Shown: piece by piece, positions 43,672 to 53,049 of the stretch
Layout: the number at the start of each line of letters is the position of its first letter
Numbering within the stretch: the first letter of the stretch is position 1
Assembly (NCBI GenBank): GCA_937888725.1
Contig: CALARE010000010.1
Location: 7,155-71,154, forward strand
Reading direction: 5' to 3'
DNA from: an uncultured Alphaproteobacteria bacterium
GTDB taxonomy: Bacteria; Pseudomonadota; Alphaproteobacteria; CAAHEQ01; UBA3637
Length of the DNA: 64,000 bases
Notes under the pieces: generated by a model
What the model was told of the DNA's origin: nothing
Database searches by the model: none
Seen by the model: the letters and a program-made list of their open reading frames with translations, nothing else
Program-made: the position numbers and the translations under genes

Positions 43672-44016
43672 ATGCTAAAGGCTGAAAATGCCTATCGAAC
43701 CATAACAGAAGTTGCAGAATTACTGCAAGTACCTGCGTCTGTTTTGCGGTTTTGGGAAACACAGTTTTACCAAATAAAACCGATGAAACGAATGGGAAGA
43801 CGGTATTATCAGGCTGAAGATGTTGTTTTATTAGCAAGGATTCGCGATTACCTTTATAAAGAAGGTTTTACCATAAAAGGGGTACAAAAAAGACTGCGGG
43901 CTAATAAATCATCTACAGGGAGCATTGTTGAAAAGGATTCGTCTAATTTAGCAATTGATAAATTCGTTCAAGAAATCTCTGAAATAAAATCAACCCTTGA
44001 GGATTATATCTCGTAA
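43672..44016 (+). CDS. MerR-family transcriptional regulator
   Basis: 114 aa. The winged-helix N-terminus reads [21 protein letters not shown] and [25 protein letters not shown], then IKGVQKRLR. The short C-terminus is without metal-binding cysteines. This MerR type always follows ihfA in the cluster; its targets are unknown. RBS taggag. Its stop codon lies within the terminator at 44015. Confidence 0.9.
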   Translation: MLKAENAYRTITEVAELLQVPASVLRFWETQFYQIKPMKRMGRRYYQAEDVVLLARIRDYLYKEGFTIKGVQKRLRANKSSTGSIVEKDSSNLAIDKFVQEISEIKSTLEDYIS

Positions 44017-44047
44017 AAGAAGTGCTATTTTATAGCACTTCTTTTTA
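44015..44047. terminator. Bidirectional terminator for merR and the minus-strand mini-gene
   Basis: AAGAAGTGCTA / TAGCACTTCTT, an 11-bp perfect stem (44017-44027 and 44033-44043) followed by a T-run on both strands. Confidence 0.85.
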
Positions 44048-44051
44048 TCTC

Positions 44052-44087
44052 TTATTTTTTCTTTGTTCCACATCCGCAACCTGGCAT
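44052..44087 (-). CDS. Candidate 11-aa mini-ORF with CGCG motif
   Basis: The minus strand encodes MPGCGCGTKKK and then stops. It has an unusually strong RBS (GGAAAGGAGGGG), a consensus promoter (TTGACA-17-TAATTT) about 42 nt upstream of the start, and a perfect terminator just after the stop, so a transcript of roughly 115 nt is expected. The two cysteines suggest metal or thiol chemistry. It is far below normal gene-calling size. It could be a functional peptide, a leader peptide or an sRNA. Confidence 0.5.
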   Translation of the reverse strand: MPGCGCGTKKK

Positions 44088-44135
44088 ATTAATCCCCTCC
44101 TTTCCTATTTGAATATGAAAATTATCTACCTAAAT

Positions 44136-44164
44136 AAATTAAGAATCGCTTTTATACTTGTCAA
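44136..44164 (-). promoter_or_regulatory. Consensus promoter of the 11-aa mini-gene
   Basis: On the minus strand: a perfect -35 TTGACA (44164-44159), 17-bp spacer, -10 TAATTT (44141-44136). The -35 overlaps the divergent plus-strand -35. Confidence 0.65.
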
Positions 44165-44186
44165 TAGAGAATATTTTTGCTAGACT
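44158..44186 (+). promoter_or_regulatory. Promoter of the lipoprotein hydrolase gene
   Basis: -35 TTGTCA (44158-44163), 17-bp spacer, -10 TAGACT (44181-44186). The -35 shares five base pairs with the -35 of the divergent mini-gene. The predicted leader to ATG 44217 is about 24 nt and lacks a recognisable RBS. Confidence 0.55.
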
Positions 44187-44216
44187 TAAGAAAAATTTAC
44201 CAATCCGATATACCCA

Positions 44217-44990
44217 ATGATAAAAAAAATTAATAAAATTTTTATAACATTATTTCTTTTATTTGTTTCAGGTTGTGCAAATAAAAATCCGCTAACAGAA
44301 TTTCAATTTCAAACTCTGACTGTGCCACCGTATGTCGTTGCCTCGTGGTACCGAATTACAGAACCAGGAATGCCTTTAAGAATTTATATTGAAGGTGACG
44401 GACATTCTTTTGATGCCTATAATAGGCCTACAAACAACCCAACTCCACGCTCAACTTTTTTAAGAGATATTGCATCAAAAGATCCCAATCCAAATGTTGT
44501 TTATCTTGCACGACCTTGTCAATATTTACAGACAAGTACATGTACACAAAATGATTGGACTTGTGCTCGTTTTTCACCACAAATTGTCAACAGTATGGAG
44601 GCATCTGTTCACTTGCTTTCCAAAAAAGCACGCACAAAAGATTTAATCCTCATTGGATATTCTGGCGGAGCACAAATTGCAGGATTGATTGCTGTAAGGA
44701 ATCCAAAACAGATTCAAAAAATTGTCACCATTGCTGGCGTCCTCGATCAAGAAGCTTGGACAACTTACCATCAAGATACACCACTAACAGGTTCTCTTAA
44801 TCTAAAAGATTTTCAATCAATTTTTAAAACAATTCCGCAAAAACATTTTGTTGGTGGAAAAGATAAAGTTGTTCCTGTTGAGCTAACAAAAACATTTGTT
44901 GGCGATGATACCAAAATTGTTATTCTTCCAAAAGCCGACCACCAAAATGGTTTTGATTCCATTGTTCAAGAGATTTACCAAATAGATTAA
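44217..44990 (+). CDS. Alpha/beta-hydrolase lipoprotein
   Basis: 257 aa. The lipoprotein signal ends in VSGC (Cys20). The hydrolase core has an early strand and oxyanion region (IYIEGDGHSF), nucleophile elbow GYSGGAQ (Ser between two Gly), late acid in GGKDKVVP and His in ADHQNGF, so the Ser-Asp-His triad looks complete. The substrate is unknown; it is anchored to the envelope. It is the first gene of a three-gene run with an ELM1-like protein and a glycosyltransferase. No Shine-Dalgarno precedes the ATG. Confidence 0.78.
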   Translation: MIKKINKIFITLFLLFVSGCANKNPLTEFQFQTLTVPPYVVASWYRITEPGMPLRIYIEGDGHSFDAYNRPTNNPTPRSTFLRDIASKDPNPNVVYLARPCQYLQTSTCTQNDWTCARFSPQIVNSMEASVHLLSKKARTKDLILIGYSGGAQIAGLIAVRNPKQIQKIVTIAGVLDQEAWTTYHQDTPLTGSLNLKDFQSIFKTIPQKHFVGGKDKVVPVELTKTFVGDDTKIVILPKADHQNGFDSIVQEIYQID

Positions 44991-44999
44991 GGAGACAAA

Positions 45000-45953
45000 A
45001 TGACAAAAACAGTTTGGGTTCTTGCAGATGATAGGATGGGCAATGTCAACCAACTGTTAGGCATAGCTGAAAATTTAGGTTATCCCTATGTCAGAAAAGA
45101 TATTCGTTATACAAAGTGGGTTAAATTACCTAATTTTTTAAGGGGAAAAACGCTTATTGGCTTAACAAATGAATCAAAGGAAAATCTAAAAACAACTTCA
45201 TTCCCAGATATCGTATTAAGTGCTGGACGCCGTTCATTTCCTGTTGCTCTTTGGATAAAAAAACAATCCAAAGGGAAAACAAAAATTGTTCAATTAATGA
45301 ATCCAGGAATAGCACATTTTAAAACAGCCGATCTTGTTGTATTGCCGTACCACGATCAATACAAAGGGTATTCAAAAAATGTACTTTTAACTCTTGGCAC
45401 ACCACACAGAATTACACCCAAACGTCTTATTGATGAAAAGAAAAAATGGGAACCCGTATTCCAAAATTATAAGGCTCCACGTTTATCATTAATTGTTGGC
45501 GGAGCAACAAAAAACAAACCGTTTACTATCGAAATGGCAAAAACATTATTAAATGATGCATTATCACTTTCACCAAAAAGTATTTTAGTGACAACATCAA
45601 GAAGAACGCCTAATGAAGTGACAACATATTTAAAAGATAATCTTCCACAAGAAATAACTTTTTTCTACCAATTTGGCGATAAACAAGAAAATCCTTATTT
45701 CGGACTTATGGCATGTGCTGATATGATTCTTGTTACAGGCGACTCCATGTCAATGTGCTCTGAATGTTGTGCAACCAATGTACCTGTTTTTATTTTTGCA
45801 CCAGATGCTATGATGAGTGAAAAACACAAACGCTTTCATTTTTCTCTTTTTAAAGAAGGGTACGCACTTCCGTCTGGCTCAAAAATGCAATCTGTCAAGG
45901 GTGGATTTAATCCCTCTGCAAAAATCATTCATCATATAAAAAATTTATTTTAG
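45000..45953 (+). CDS. ELM1-family (mitochondrial fission ELM1-like) protein
   Basis: 317 aa. It begins VWVLADDRMGNVNQLLGIA and contains PDIVLSAGRRS, VGGATKNKPF, TSRRTPNEV and LVTGDSMSMCSE, the hallmarks of COG3660. The fold resembles GT-B glycosyltransferases, and bacterial members are typical of alphaproteobacteria near envelope glycan genes; the name comes from plant ELM1. RBS ggag. Adjacent to a family 2 glycosyltransferase, so a role in surface-glycan synthesis is reasonable. Confidence 0.85.
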   Translation: MTKTVWVLADDRMGNVNQLLGIAENLGYPYVRKDIRYTKWVKLPNFLRGKTLIGLTNESKENLKTTSFPDIVLSAGRRSFPVALWIKKQSKGKTKIVQLMNPGIAHFKTADLVVLPYHDQYKGYSKNVLLTLGTPHRITPKRLIDEKKKWEPVFQNYKAPRLSLIVGGATKNKPFTIEMAKTLLNDALSLSPKSILVTTSRRTPNEVTTYLKDNLPQEITFFYQFGDKQENPYFGLMACADMILVTGDSMSMCSECCATNVPVFIFAPDAMMSEKHKRFHFSLFKEGYALPSGSKMQSVKGGFNPSAKIIHHIKNLF

Positions 45954-45962
45954 GAGATATTC

Positions 45963-46958
45963 GTGGCAAAACTATCTGTTTTAATAGCACTTTCAAGTAA
46001 TGAAAATATTACAAATTTATGTTTGGAAAGTTTAACACTGCAAACTTTTGATGATTTTGAATGCTTATGTGTTATACAAAATCAAGATGAATATCCCTTT
46101 CTATTAAATCTTATCAAAAAAGATAATCGTTTTAAATTAATAAAAACACAAAGCATCCCAGAAACGAAATGGGATGCATACAACGAAGCTTTATATCACG
46201 TAAAGGGGAAATATGTCCTTTTCTTAAATGATACAGATTTGCTCCACATTCAAGCTTTGGATATTTTTTATGATTCTTTGCGTTACACACATACACAATT
46301 AGCCACATCAAACCCAACGTATTTTTCCACACAAAAAGTCGAAAAAAAACAAAAAAGCATTATCCATTTTGATAAAAGCGTATTAAAAAAACGAAATCAG
46401 AATATTTTACCTGATTTTTGGCAAGAAAATCCGTTTCATATTGATGCACAATTGGAAGGGAAAGTATTTAGTGCAGAAATTGTTTCTTATCTTAAATTTC
46501 ACACAAATTTAAAAGAATTTGCTCCTTACTTTTTTATAGAACAATTTTATTCACTTATTAAAGATATTGTTTACATTAAACATCCAATTTATCTTTGTAG
46601 AAAGGAATCTCATATCCCCGCACTATCTTCTTTTGAAACGCTTGTGAATTTAAAAGAACGTATTATTTTTGAGTACGCATACTTTATAGAATCTGGGCGA
46701 ATAAACGGGTATAATACTATTGTGTTAAAAAGAAGATGTTCACAAGACTTTTTTAATGCCTTAAAACAGGTTATTTTGCATACACCTGAACGTACTCTCA
46801 TCTGCATTAACCAACAAATTATTACCCTCATTCATGAAATGAAAGAATATGACATGATGCAAGGATTAAGTTTATCCATATTTCAAAAAACGATTGTTTT
46901 TTTATTAACAAAAAACAAACTTTCCTTTGCAAAAAAATTGCTAAAATTTTTATTTTAA
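45963..46958 (+). CDS. Glycosyltransferase family 2-like protein
   Basis: 331 aa. The N-terminal GT-A part reads LSVLIALSSNENITNLCLESLTLQ, later AYNEALYHVKGKYVLFLNDTDLL, where DTD takes the place of the usual DxD. The C-terminal half is divergent. It likely transfers a sugar in envelope-polysaccharide synthesis. The start is GTG at 45963 with aggag 6 nt upstream. It ends this operon; the converging UDG gene follows at once. Confidence 0.75.
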   Translation: MAKLSVLIALSSNENITNLCLESLTLQTFDDFECLCVIQNQDEYPFLLNLIKKDNRFKLIKTQSIPETKWDAYNEALYHVKGKYVLFLNDTDLLHIQALDIFYDSLRYTHTQLATSNPTYFSTQKVEKKQKSIIHFDKSVLKKRNQNILPDFWQENPFHIDAQLEGKVFSAEIVSYLKFHTNLKEFAPYFFIEQFYSLIKDIVYIKHPIYLCRKESHIPALSSFETLVNLKERIIFEYAYFIESGRINGYNTIVLKRRCSQDFFNALKQVILHTPERTLICINQQIITLIHEMKEYDMMQGLSLSIFQKTIVFLLTKNKLSFAKKLLKFLF

Positions 46959-46961
46959 GAT

Positions 46962-47549
46962 TTACTTTGCTCCACGGATTTCATCATATCGCTTTTTAAT
47001 TTCTTGTATATCTGCCCACATCAAAGCCTTAGGAGAACCAGGTCTAGCAATTGGATTTCTAAGCAAATATGAGGGGTGAAAAATAGGCATCATTTTTGAC
47101 CCATAAGGACCATCAAACCACTTACCTCTCACTTTTGAAATAGCTCCAGCATCGGGCAAAAAAGATGTTAATGCAACACGGCCACAGAGCAAAATAATTT
47201 TTGGTTTTAAAATTCTCAACTGTTCATCCAAATAAAAGCGGCATGCTTTTTTTTCATCAGGAAGCGGATCTCGATTTTCTGGAGGTCGACACTTTAACGT
47301 ATTGCAAATATAAATATCCTTTTCCCGAGTTAATCCAACCGATTCTAAAATTTTATCTAAAAGTTGCCCTGCTCGACCGACAAAGGGTTTTCCTTGCATA
47401 TCTTCATTAAAACCTGGTGCTTCACCAATCAAAACAATATTTGAATTTGGAATACCATCTGAAAAAACAATATTTGTTCTTGTTTTCCCTAATGGGCATT
47501 TTTGACATTCTAAACATTGTTTTTTTATATTTTCTAATTCTTCAAACAT
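46962..47549 (-). CDS. Uracil-DNA glycosylase, family 4 type
   Basis: 195 aa. Clustered cysteines CLECQKC near the N-terminus and CNTLKC later fit the [4Fe-4S] site of family 4/5 enzymes. The uracil pocket shows GEAPGFNEDMQGKPFVGRAGQLLD and the catalytic-loop motif HPSYLLRN. It removes uracil from DNA. ATG 47549 is preceded by GGAGG; the frame extends to 47600 without an RBS. In some annotations this family appears as a phage SPO1 DNA polymerase-related protein. Confidence 0.88.
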   Translation of the reverse strand: MFEELENIKKQCLECQKCPLGKTRTNIVFSDGIPNSNIVLIGEAPGFNEDMQGKPFVGRAGQLLDKILESVGLTREKDIYICNTLKCRPPENRDPLPDEKKACRFYLDEQLRILKPKIILLCGRVALTSFLPDAGAISKVRGKWFDGPYGSKMMPIFHPSYLLRNPIARPGSPKALMWADIQEIKKRYDEIRGAK

Positions 47550-47668
47550 AAAACCTCCATTATTTTTCTCCACTTTACAAAATATTTTATAAAAAAACAA
47601 TCTTTAAAAGGGTGTCTTGATTTTTTTATATATTCTGTGCTAAATAAAAAGATAAGAAAGGTTTTATA

Positions 47669-48646
47669 ATGAAAAAAAAGCAACTACCAGATATAGATAA
47701 ATTTTCAAAATTTTTATCAATGAAAATTTTGAAAAAGCCTATTATATCTATATATCAATTTAAACGTGGTGCGTCCTCTTTTAACTATTTAGTCAAACTA
47801 AAAGATAGAAAATTTCTTGTTAAATTGGCTTGGAAACATAAAAAAGAGGGTGTGGAACGGTTAGTTAGTATAATAAAGACATTAACAACTCAACAAACCA
47901 TTCCGCTTGCTGGTATTATACCTATACAAAATGATTATTTATTTAAATACAAAGACAGCTATGGTTTTGTATTAGAATATATTGATGCTAAATCTATCCC
48001 TGCAAATAAATTTTCATCTTATCATTTAGCAACTGTTTTACAAACATACCACCTTTTTCAACAAACAAAATGGGTGGATAAAAACCTTCTTATTCCTGCT
48101 TATAATTTTGCTGATTTACAAAAAAAATATTCCGAAAATTGTCTATTAATGGTGAAATCTTTTAAAAGACATCTGTTGTTGAAATATCTTCTTAAAATAA
48201 TGCAAAAAAAATTACTAGAAATTGGAAAAACACCTCTTAAAATTGTTCCAGAAAAAAAATGCGTTATTCACGGGGATTTTCACCATAACAATATTTTATT
48301 CCAAGATAAAAAACTTGCTGCAATTCTTGATTTTGAAGACATTGGTTATGGTTATGCATCAGAAGATCTTATTCGATTTATTTTATGTTTGAATGCTCGA
48401 TTACCTATTTTTTATAATGCCAAAAAACGTCTTATAAATACATTGGATATCATAATGGGCGAATTTAAATATAGCTATGACGAATGGATGCTTGGTCTTA
48501 ATTCTTTTACACTTCAAAAAATGAAAAAAGTATTTTCAAAACCACAAAAACCATCGATTGATCTAATTAAGAAACTTTTTCATCTCATTATTTTTATGAA
48601 AAAGTATGAATTTCTTGAAACCGAAATAAAAAAAAGATGCCTCTAA
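47669..48646 (+). CDS. Aminoglycoside/choline-kinase-like phosphotransferase
   Basis: 325 aa. The APH-family kinase core is visible: FLVKLAW (ATP-binding Lys), VLEYIDAKSIP hinge, the Brenner motif IHGDFHHNNIL, and LDFEDIGYG (metal Asp). Substrate unknown; homologues phosphorylate choline, sugars or antibiotics. RBS aagaaagg. It converges with the phosphoethanolamine transferase gene, overlapping by 4 bp. Confidence 0.8.
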   Translation: MKKKQLPDIDKFSKFLSMKILKKPIISIYQFKRGASSFNYLVKLKDRKFLVKLAWKHKKEGVERLVSIIKTLTTQQTIPLAGIIPIQNDYLFKYKDSYGFVLEYIDAKSIPANKFSSYHLATVLQTYHLFQQTKWVDKNLLIPAYNFADLQKKYSENCLLMVKSFKRHLLLKYLLKIMQKKLLEIGKTPLKIVPEKKCVIHGDFHHNNILFQDKKLAAILDFEDIGYGYASEDLIRFILCLNARLPIFYNAKKRLINTLDIIMGEFKYSYDEWMLGLNSFTLQKMKKVFSKPQKPSIDLIKKLFHLIIFMKKYEFLETEIKKRCL

Positions 48647-50238
48647 TCAGCCAAGCTTTTTTGAGCAAAAACATCAGGGTTGTTTAATCCTGCCAATCTA
48701 GTAATCGTATGGATGACATTTTCAGTATTGTATTCAACATCCTTGTTTTTTTGAAGATTATTCACTGTTGTTGGTCTGTCTTTTTTATATTTATCAGATA
48801 ACCACACAACAAAAGGAACACTTGTCATTGGTTCGTTTGCAAGTTCAGAATGTCCCAAAATTTTATGCGTTGTCGTGTCATAAATATCTTCTCCGTGATC
48901 ACTAAAATACAAACAACAAGCTTTTTCATTTAAAGCTTCAACATTATCAATAATTTGATTTACTACATAATCAGTATATCTAATACTATCGTCATATGCA
49001 TTTAGTAAAATATGCCCTTGAGGCGTTAGTGCTTTATGCCCTAAATTTTCTTTAAAACATTGCCATTCTGCAGGATATCTATTTGTATAGGCAGAATGTG
49101 ACCCAATTAGATGAATAAAAATCATCTTTTTCCTTACTGATTTATCATTTAATATCTTTTCAATATCTGGCAACATATCACCATCAAATCCTGCTTTTTC
49201 AAAGCGTTTCATTCCACTAAAATTATATGATTTTTCCCAATCAGCATGTGAGGATATAGCCGTTACCAGCGTATCGGATAACGCATATTGATTTGACAAC
49301 CAATATGTTTTAAAACCAGCCTGCTTAAAATAATCAACAATTGTTCCTTTTTGTGTTAAAAATTCAGGATGTTCTTTATCTGCAAATGTTAAAACTTTTT
49401 CCAAAACAGGCATTGTTTGTGCAAAAGGAGAATATACCTTATTAAACACAAATAAATCGCTTTTTCTTGCATTTGAAAAAGGCGTTGTATCTCGTTCATA
49501 CCCATATAACCCTAAGTGAGTCCTATTTGCTGATTCCCCGATAATAACAATATAAGTTTCTGATTCTTCTTTTGATGTATCAGATGAAATTTCATCAAAT
49601 GGTTTTGCATTATTTTTTGAAAGTATTTTCTTTAACTCACCATATGTTTTTTTGTATTCAAAAAAATGATATATCACATTACTATATGGATTTAGCACAT
49701 AACCATCTTTAAATTTAAACCCTTTTTTAAATAAATTTCGAATAAATGGGAATCCAAAAATAACACAAATAATTGTCCCCATTAACTGTGTTTTTAGTGT
49801 TAGTTCAACACTCTGTATCTGTAATAGAAAAAAAAGAGGTCCAAAAATAAATAGTCCACCCAAAACAAAAAGTATCGCGGGAATATTTTGTGTTAAAAAT
49901 TCCTTTGTTTCTTTCATATTTGAAACAAATAATGTAAAAAAGGTATTTAACCCAATTCTTGTTTTAAATAAATAGATGTGTCCCAGTTCTAAAAACATCA
50001 AAGGCATAAAAATAAAATGAACACATAACAAATAACCTTTTAAACATTCTGGGAATATAAAAACAGGCAAAAGAACTAGAAAACAAATCGGAAAAGTACG
50101 CATAACATCTTTTAAAAACAATTGATAAAATTGCTTATTTTTTAAATTAGCCTGTTTAAGTGATTTAAAAAAAGTATAAAATAGAGGCAAAAAACCAATC
50201 AAAGCGATATATATTGCACCAGAAAATAAATTTGACAT
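48643..50238 (-). CDS. Phosphoethanolamine transferase (EptA/CptA-like)
   Basis: 531 aa. Five hydrophobic segments fill residues 1-170, followed by a periplasmic sulfatase-type domain. Its nucleophile region is GESANRTHLGLYGYERDTTP, with Ser at the position usually occupied by Thr, and metal-binding motifs are FSDHGEDIY and LGHSE. Members add phosphoethanolamine to lipid A or LPS core sugars and can reduce polymyxin sensitivity. The Ser could still act as nucleophile. RBS tattaaagga near the ATG. Confidence 0.82.
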   Translation of the reverse strand: MSNLFSGAIYIALIGFLPLFYTFFKSLKQANLKNKQFYQLFLKDVMRTFPICFLVLLPVFIFPECLKGYLLCVHFIFMPLMFLELGHIYLFKTRIGLNTFFTLFVSNMKETKEFLTQNIPAILFVLGGLFIFGPLFFLLQIQSVELTLKTQLMGTIICVIFGFPFIRNLFKKGFKFKDGYVLNPYSNVIYHFFEYKKTYGELKKILSKNNAKPFDEISSDTSKEESETYIVIIGESANRTHLGLYGYERDTTPFSNARKSDLFVFNKVYSPFAQTMPVLEKVLTFADKEHPEFLTQKGTIVDYFKQAGFKTYWLSNQYALSDTLVTAISSHADWEKSYNFSGMKRFEKAGFDGDMLPDIEKILNDKSVRKKMIFIHLIGSHSAYTNRYPAEWQCFKENLGHKALTPQGHILLNAYDDSIRYTDYVVNQIIDNVEALNEKACCLYFSDHGEDIYDTTTHKILGHSELANEPMTSVPFVVWLSDKYKKDRPTTVNNLQKNKDVEYNTENVIHTITRLAGLNNPDVFAQKSLAD

Positions 50239-50296
50239 TCCTTTAATATCCTGTATGATAAAAAATATGAATTTATTTTACTGAAAGGGTCAAAAA

Positions 50297-51544
50297 ATGT
50301 CAATCTTAATTAGACATGTCTTACTAAACAATACTCCAGTTGACATTTTAATCAATCAAAATAAAATTGAAAAAATAGCAACACATATTCCAACTGCTCT
50401 TTCTGATACAGTTATTCAAGCAGAAGGAAAAGCTATTCAACCTGCTTTTTATAATATGCATACCCATTCGCCCATGGTTCTATTCAGAGGGATTGGTGAA
50501 GATAAAGATTTATTTGATTGGTTACAAAAAGATATTTGGCCAAGGGAAGAAAAACTAACAAAAGAACAGGTTTATATTGCCTCTCGCATGGCAATATTAG
50601 AAATGATTAAAACAGGAACAGTCCTATTTAATGATATGTATTTTTTTATGGATGAGACAATCCGTGCTATTGACGAAATGGGCGTTCGAGGTCTTGTTTC
50701 TTGTGTTGCAATGGATTTATTTAATCCCCAAACAACCCGTCAAAAGAAAAAAGATATGACAACCTTTATATCTACACCATCGCCTTGTAATCGTGTAATC
50801 AAAACAGTCGCCTGCCATGCTATCTACACAGTTTCTGAAGAACTACTTTTATTTAGCAGAGATTTGGCATTAAAGAATAACACTTTTTTACACATTCATC
50901 TTGCTGAAACAAAAAAAGAAGTGGATGATTGTCTTGAAAAAACAGGTTTAACACCCACACAATACTTGGATAAATTAGGACTATTAACCAAAAAAACTAT
51001 TTTAGCCCATTGTGTGTGGCTAAATGAAGAAGATCAAAATATTATAAAGCAAAGGGGTTGCCTTATTGCACATTGTCCAATTTCAAATTTAAAACTTAAT
51101 TCAGGACAAATGCCCCTTCACACTTATCAACAAAAAGGGCTTAATATTTCACTTGGTACGGATGGTGCTTCATCCAACAACGCTCTTAGCATGTTTTCAG
51201 AAATGAAAATAGCCGCCCTTTCTGCAAAGGGAGAATCACATAATATCACCGCTGCCCCTGTTCAAAGTATTTTAAATATGGCACAGAAAAATGCCGCCCA
51301 TTTTTTGGGTTTAAACACAGGTACAATTCAAGAAGGTACGCTTGCTGATTTTATTTTGATAGATTTAAACAACACACTTACACAGCCAGCGAAATTTTTA
51401 AATTCACATATGGTCTATAGTATGGATTCATCTTGTATTAGTGATGTTTGTGTTAATGGGCGGTTTGTTCTTCAAAACAAAAACCACCCATTTGAAAATG
51501 AAATTATAGACTCATTTATTAATTTAAGCGAGTCACTTTTCTAA
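50297..51544 (+). CDS. mtaD: Amidohydrolase, methylthioadenosine/S-adenosylhomocysteine deaminase family
   Basis: 415 aa TIM-barrel amidohydrolase. Metal ligands appear in NMHTHSP, HIHLAET and LGTDGASSNN, and the body matches the MtaD/SAH deaminase group (FRGIGEDKDLFDWL, LAHCVWL, HCPISNLKLNSG). It likely deaminates adenosine-type nucleosides from SAM metabolism; other nucleoside or guanine substrates are possible. RBS aaaggg. It overlaps converging terC by 12 bp. Confidence 0.82.
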   Translation: MSILIRHVLLNNTPVDILINQNKIEKIATHIPTALSDTVIQAEGKAIQPAFYNMHTHSPMVLFRGIGEDKDLFDWLQKDIWPREEKLTKEQVYIASRMAILEMIKTGTVLFNDMYFFMDETIRAIDEMGVRGLVSCVAMDLFNPQTTRQKKKDMTTFISTPSPCNRVIKTVACHAIYTVSEELLLFSRDLALKNNTFLHIHLAETKKEVDDCLEKTGLTPTQYLDKLGLLTKKTILAHCVWLNEEDQNIIKQRGCLIAHCPISNLKLNSGQMPLHTYQQKGLNISLGTDGASSNNALSMFSEMKIAALSAKGESHNITAAPVQSILNMAQKNAAHFLGLNTGTIQEGTLADFILIDLNNTLTQPAKFLNSHMVYSMDSSCISDVCVNGRFVLQNKNHPFENEIIDSFINLSESLF

Positions 51545-52507
51545 AGTTGCTAAATTGCTTTTTCTTGTTTGATATAGTGAAAGAGCAATCCCTAAAGCAA
51601 GAATGCCAAAGGTAACAATTAAAGACGTTGCTGTTGTTACTTTTAAACCAATATAAGGCAAAAAGATTTTTGATCCAATAAATATTAAAACAAATGATAA
51701 CGCATGCTTTAAATAAACAAATCGTGTTACCGCTTGAGCCAATAAGAAATATAGTGAACGCAAACCCAATATCGCAAAAATATTACTCGTATAAACAACA
51801 AAAACATCTTGCGTAATTAAGAAAATGGCAGGGATACTATCAATTGCAAAAATCACGTCCATTGTTTCAATAATAATCAATGCCAAAAATAAAGGTGTTG
51901 CAATCCATTTTCCAGCCTGTTTAATAAAAAAGTGTTCTTCATGCAATTGATTTGTCATCGGAATATAACGCTTAATAAATGAAAGCATTTTCCCCTCAGA
52001 GGCTTGTGCTTTATCTTCTTCCTCATCATCTTTCATTGTTTCAATAAGCATTTTTGCACCAGTATAAATCAAAAATGCTGAGAAAAGGTACAATACCCAG
52101 TGAAACTGACTAACCAATTGTGCACCAACTAAAATCATCAATGCACGCATGACAATAGCACCCAATACACCCCAAAATAAAACTCTATGCTGATAAATTG
52201 CTGGTATTTTTAATGAAGTAAAAACCAATGAAATAACAAAAATATTATCCATCGACAAACTAAATTCTACAAGATATCCTGTATAAAAAAGCATTCCAAT
52301 GTCAATGCCTTTTTCATACAAAACAAATAGTCCAAAAAGTAATGAAACAGCCATATATGAAAGGCAAATTTTAAGAGTCCCTTTCATTGTTGGAGTATCT
52401 GATTTTCTGTGAAATACAAATAAATCTAAAAATAAAATTGTAAAAACAATTAGAGCAAAAACAACCCACATTGCTCCTGTTGATAAGTGTGATAATGTAT
52501 CTAACAT
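51533..52507 (-). CDS. TerC/Alx family membrane protein
   Basis: 324 aa with about nine membrane helices. The TerC motifs EFSLSMDNIFV and ETMDVIFAIDSIPAIF are intact; the acidic loop between helices (KDDEEEDKAQ) fits the Alx-type. Members export manganese or act in metal and pH stress. RBS aaagga. There is no yybP-ykoY riboswitch in front; the 14-bp gap to the amidase gene leaves no room. Confidence 0.88.
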   Translation of the reverse strand: MLDTLSHLSTGAMWVVFALIVFTILFLDLFVFHRKSDTPTMKGTLKICLSYMAVSLLFGLFVLYEKGIDIGMLFYTGYLVEFSLSMDNIFVISLVFTSLKIPAIYQHRVLFWGVLGAIVMRALMILVGAQLVSQFHWVLYLFSAFLIYTGAKMLIETMKDDEEEDKAQASEGKMLSFIKRYIPMTNQLHEEHFFIKQAGKWIATPLFLALIIIETMDVIFAIDSIPAIFLITQDVFVVYTSNIFAILGLRSLYFLLAQAVTRFVYLKHALSFVLIFIGSKIFLPYIGLKVTTATSLIVTFGILALGIALSLYQTRKSNLATLEK

Positions 52508-52521
52508 TTTTACATCCTTTG

Positions 52522-53049
52522 TTATTTTGGTTTGTCATTAATTAATGGCCTACGAATAGGATTTGACGCCAAACCCCGTTTACAAAATTCTTCCCACGGA
52601 AAAGTTTGTCCTGGATCAAATTTTCTATTTGGTGCAATATCTGAATGTGCCACCACATTCTCGGGTTTAATATGATAGCGTTTCATGATATCAGCACAAA
52701 GTTCTGTACCAGCCTGTATCTGTTCTTTTGAAAAATCTGTAAATGTTCTTTCCCCTAAAGCAGGACATTGAAATTCAATCCCAATTGAATGAGAATTAAT
52801 ATCTTCAGTTATATCACCCCACGTTGAAACACCCGCATGCCAAGCACGCTTATCTTCTGGAATAACTTGATAAACAGTCCCATCTCTATCAATCACATAG
52901 TGGGAACTCACACGTCCACCGTCCTCTTTTTCAATAAAAATAGAAAGTGTTTCATCAATAGAATTAGTTGCTGTTGCATGAAAAACAATCATATCAATAT
53001 CAGATTTTCTTTCATCAAAATGCAACGATGGCTTTTGAATAATTTTCAT
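52522..53049 (-). CDS. N-acetylmuramoyl-L-alanine amidase (AmpD-like, amidase_2)
   Basis: 175 aa. The zinc ligands lie at His24 in IVFHATA, in AWHAG-region, and in AHSDIAPNRKFDPG. It has no signal peptide, consistent with cytosolic AmpD, which cleaves imported anhydro-muropeptides; AmpG at 22.5 kb would supply them. Its ATG overlaps the ruvC stop (ATGA), so it is coupled to ruvC. AmiD-like function cannot be excluded. Confidence 0.85.
   Translation of the reverse strand: MKIIQKPSLHFDERKSDIDMIVFHATATNSIDETLSIFIEKEDGGRVSSHYVIDRDGTVYQVIPEDKRAWHAGVSTWGDITEDINSHSIGIEFQCPALGERTFTDFSKEQIQAGTELCADIMKRYHIKPENVVAHSDIAPNRKFDPGQTFPWEEFCKRGLASNPIRRPLINDKPK

Noticed and set aside
44090..44107. CCCCTCCTTTCC on the plus strand as another anti-Shine-Dalgarno RNA
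   Set aside because: It is simply the complement of the mini-gene's own RBS and lies downstream of the merR terminator with no plus-strand promoter before it.
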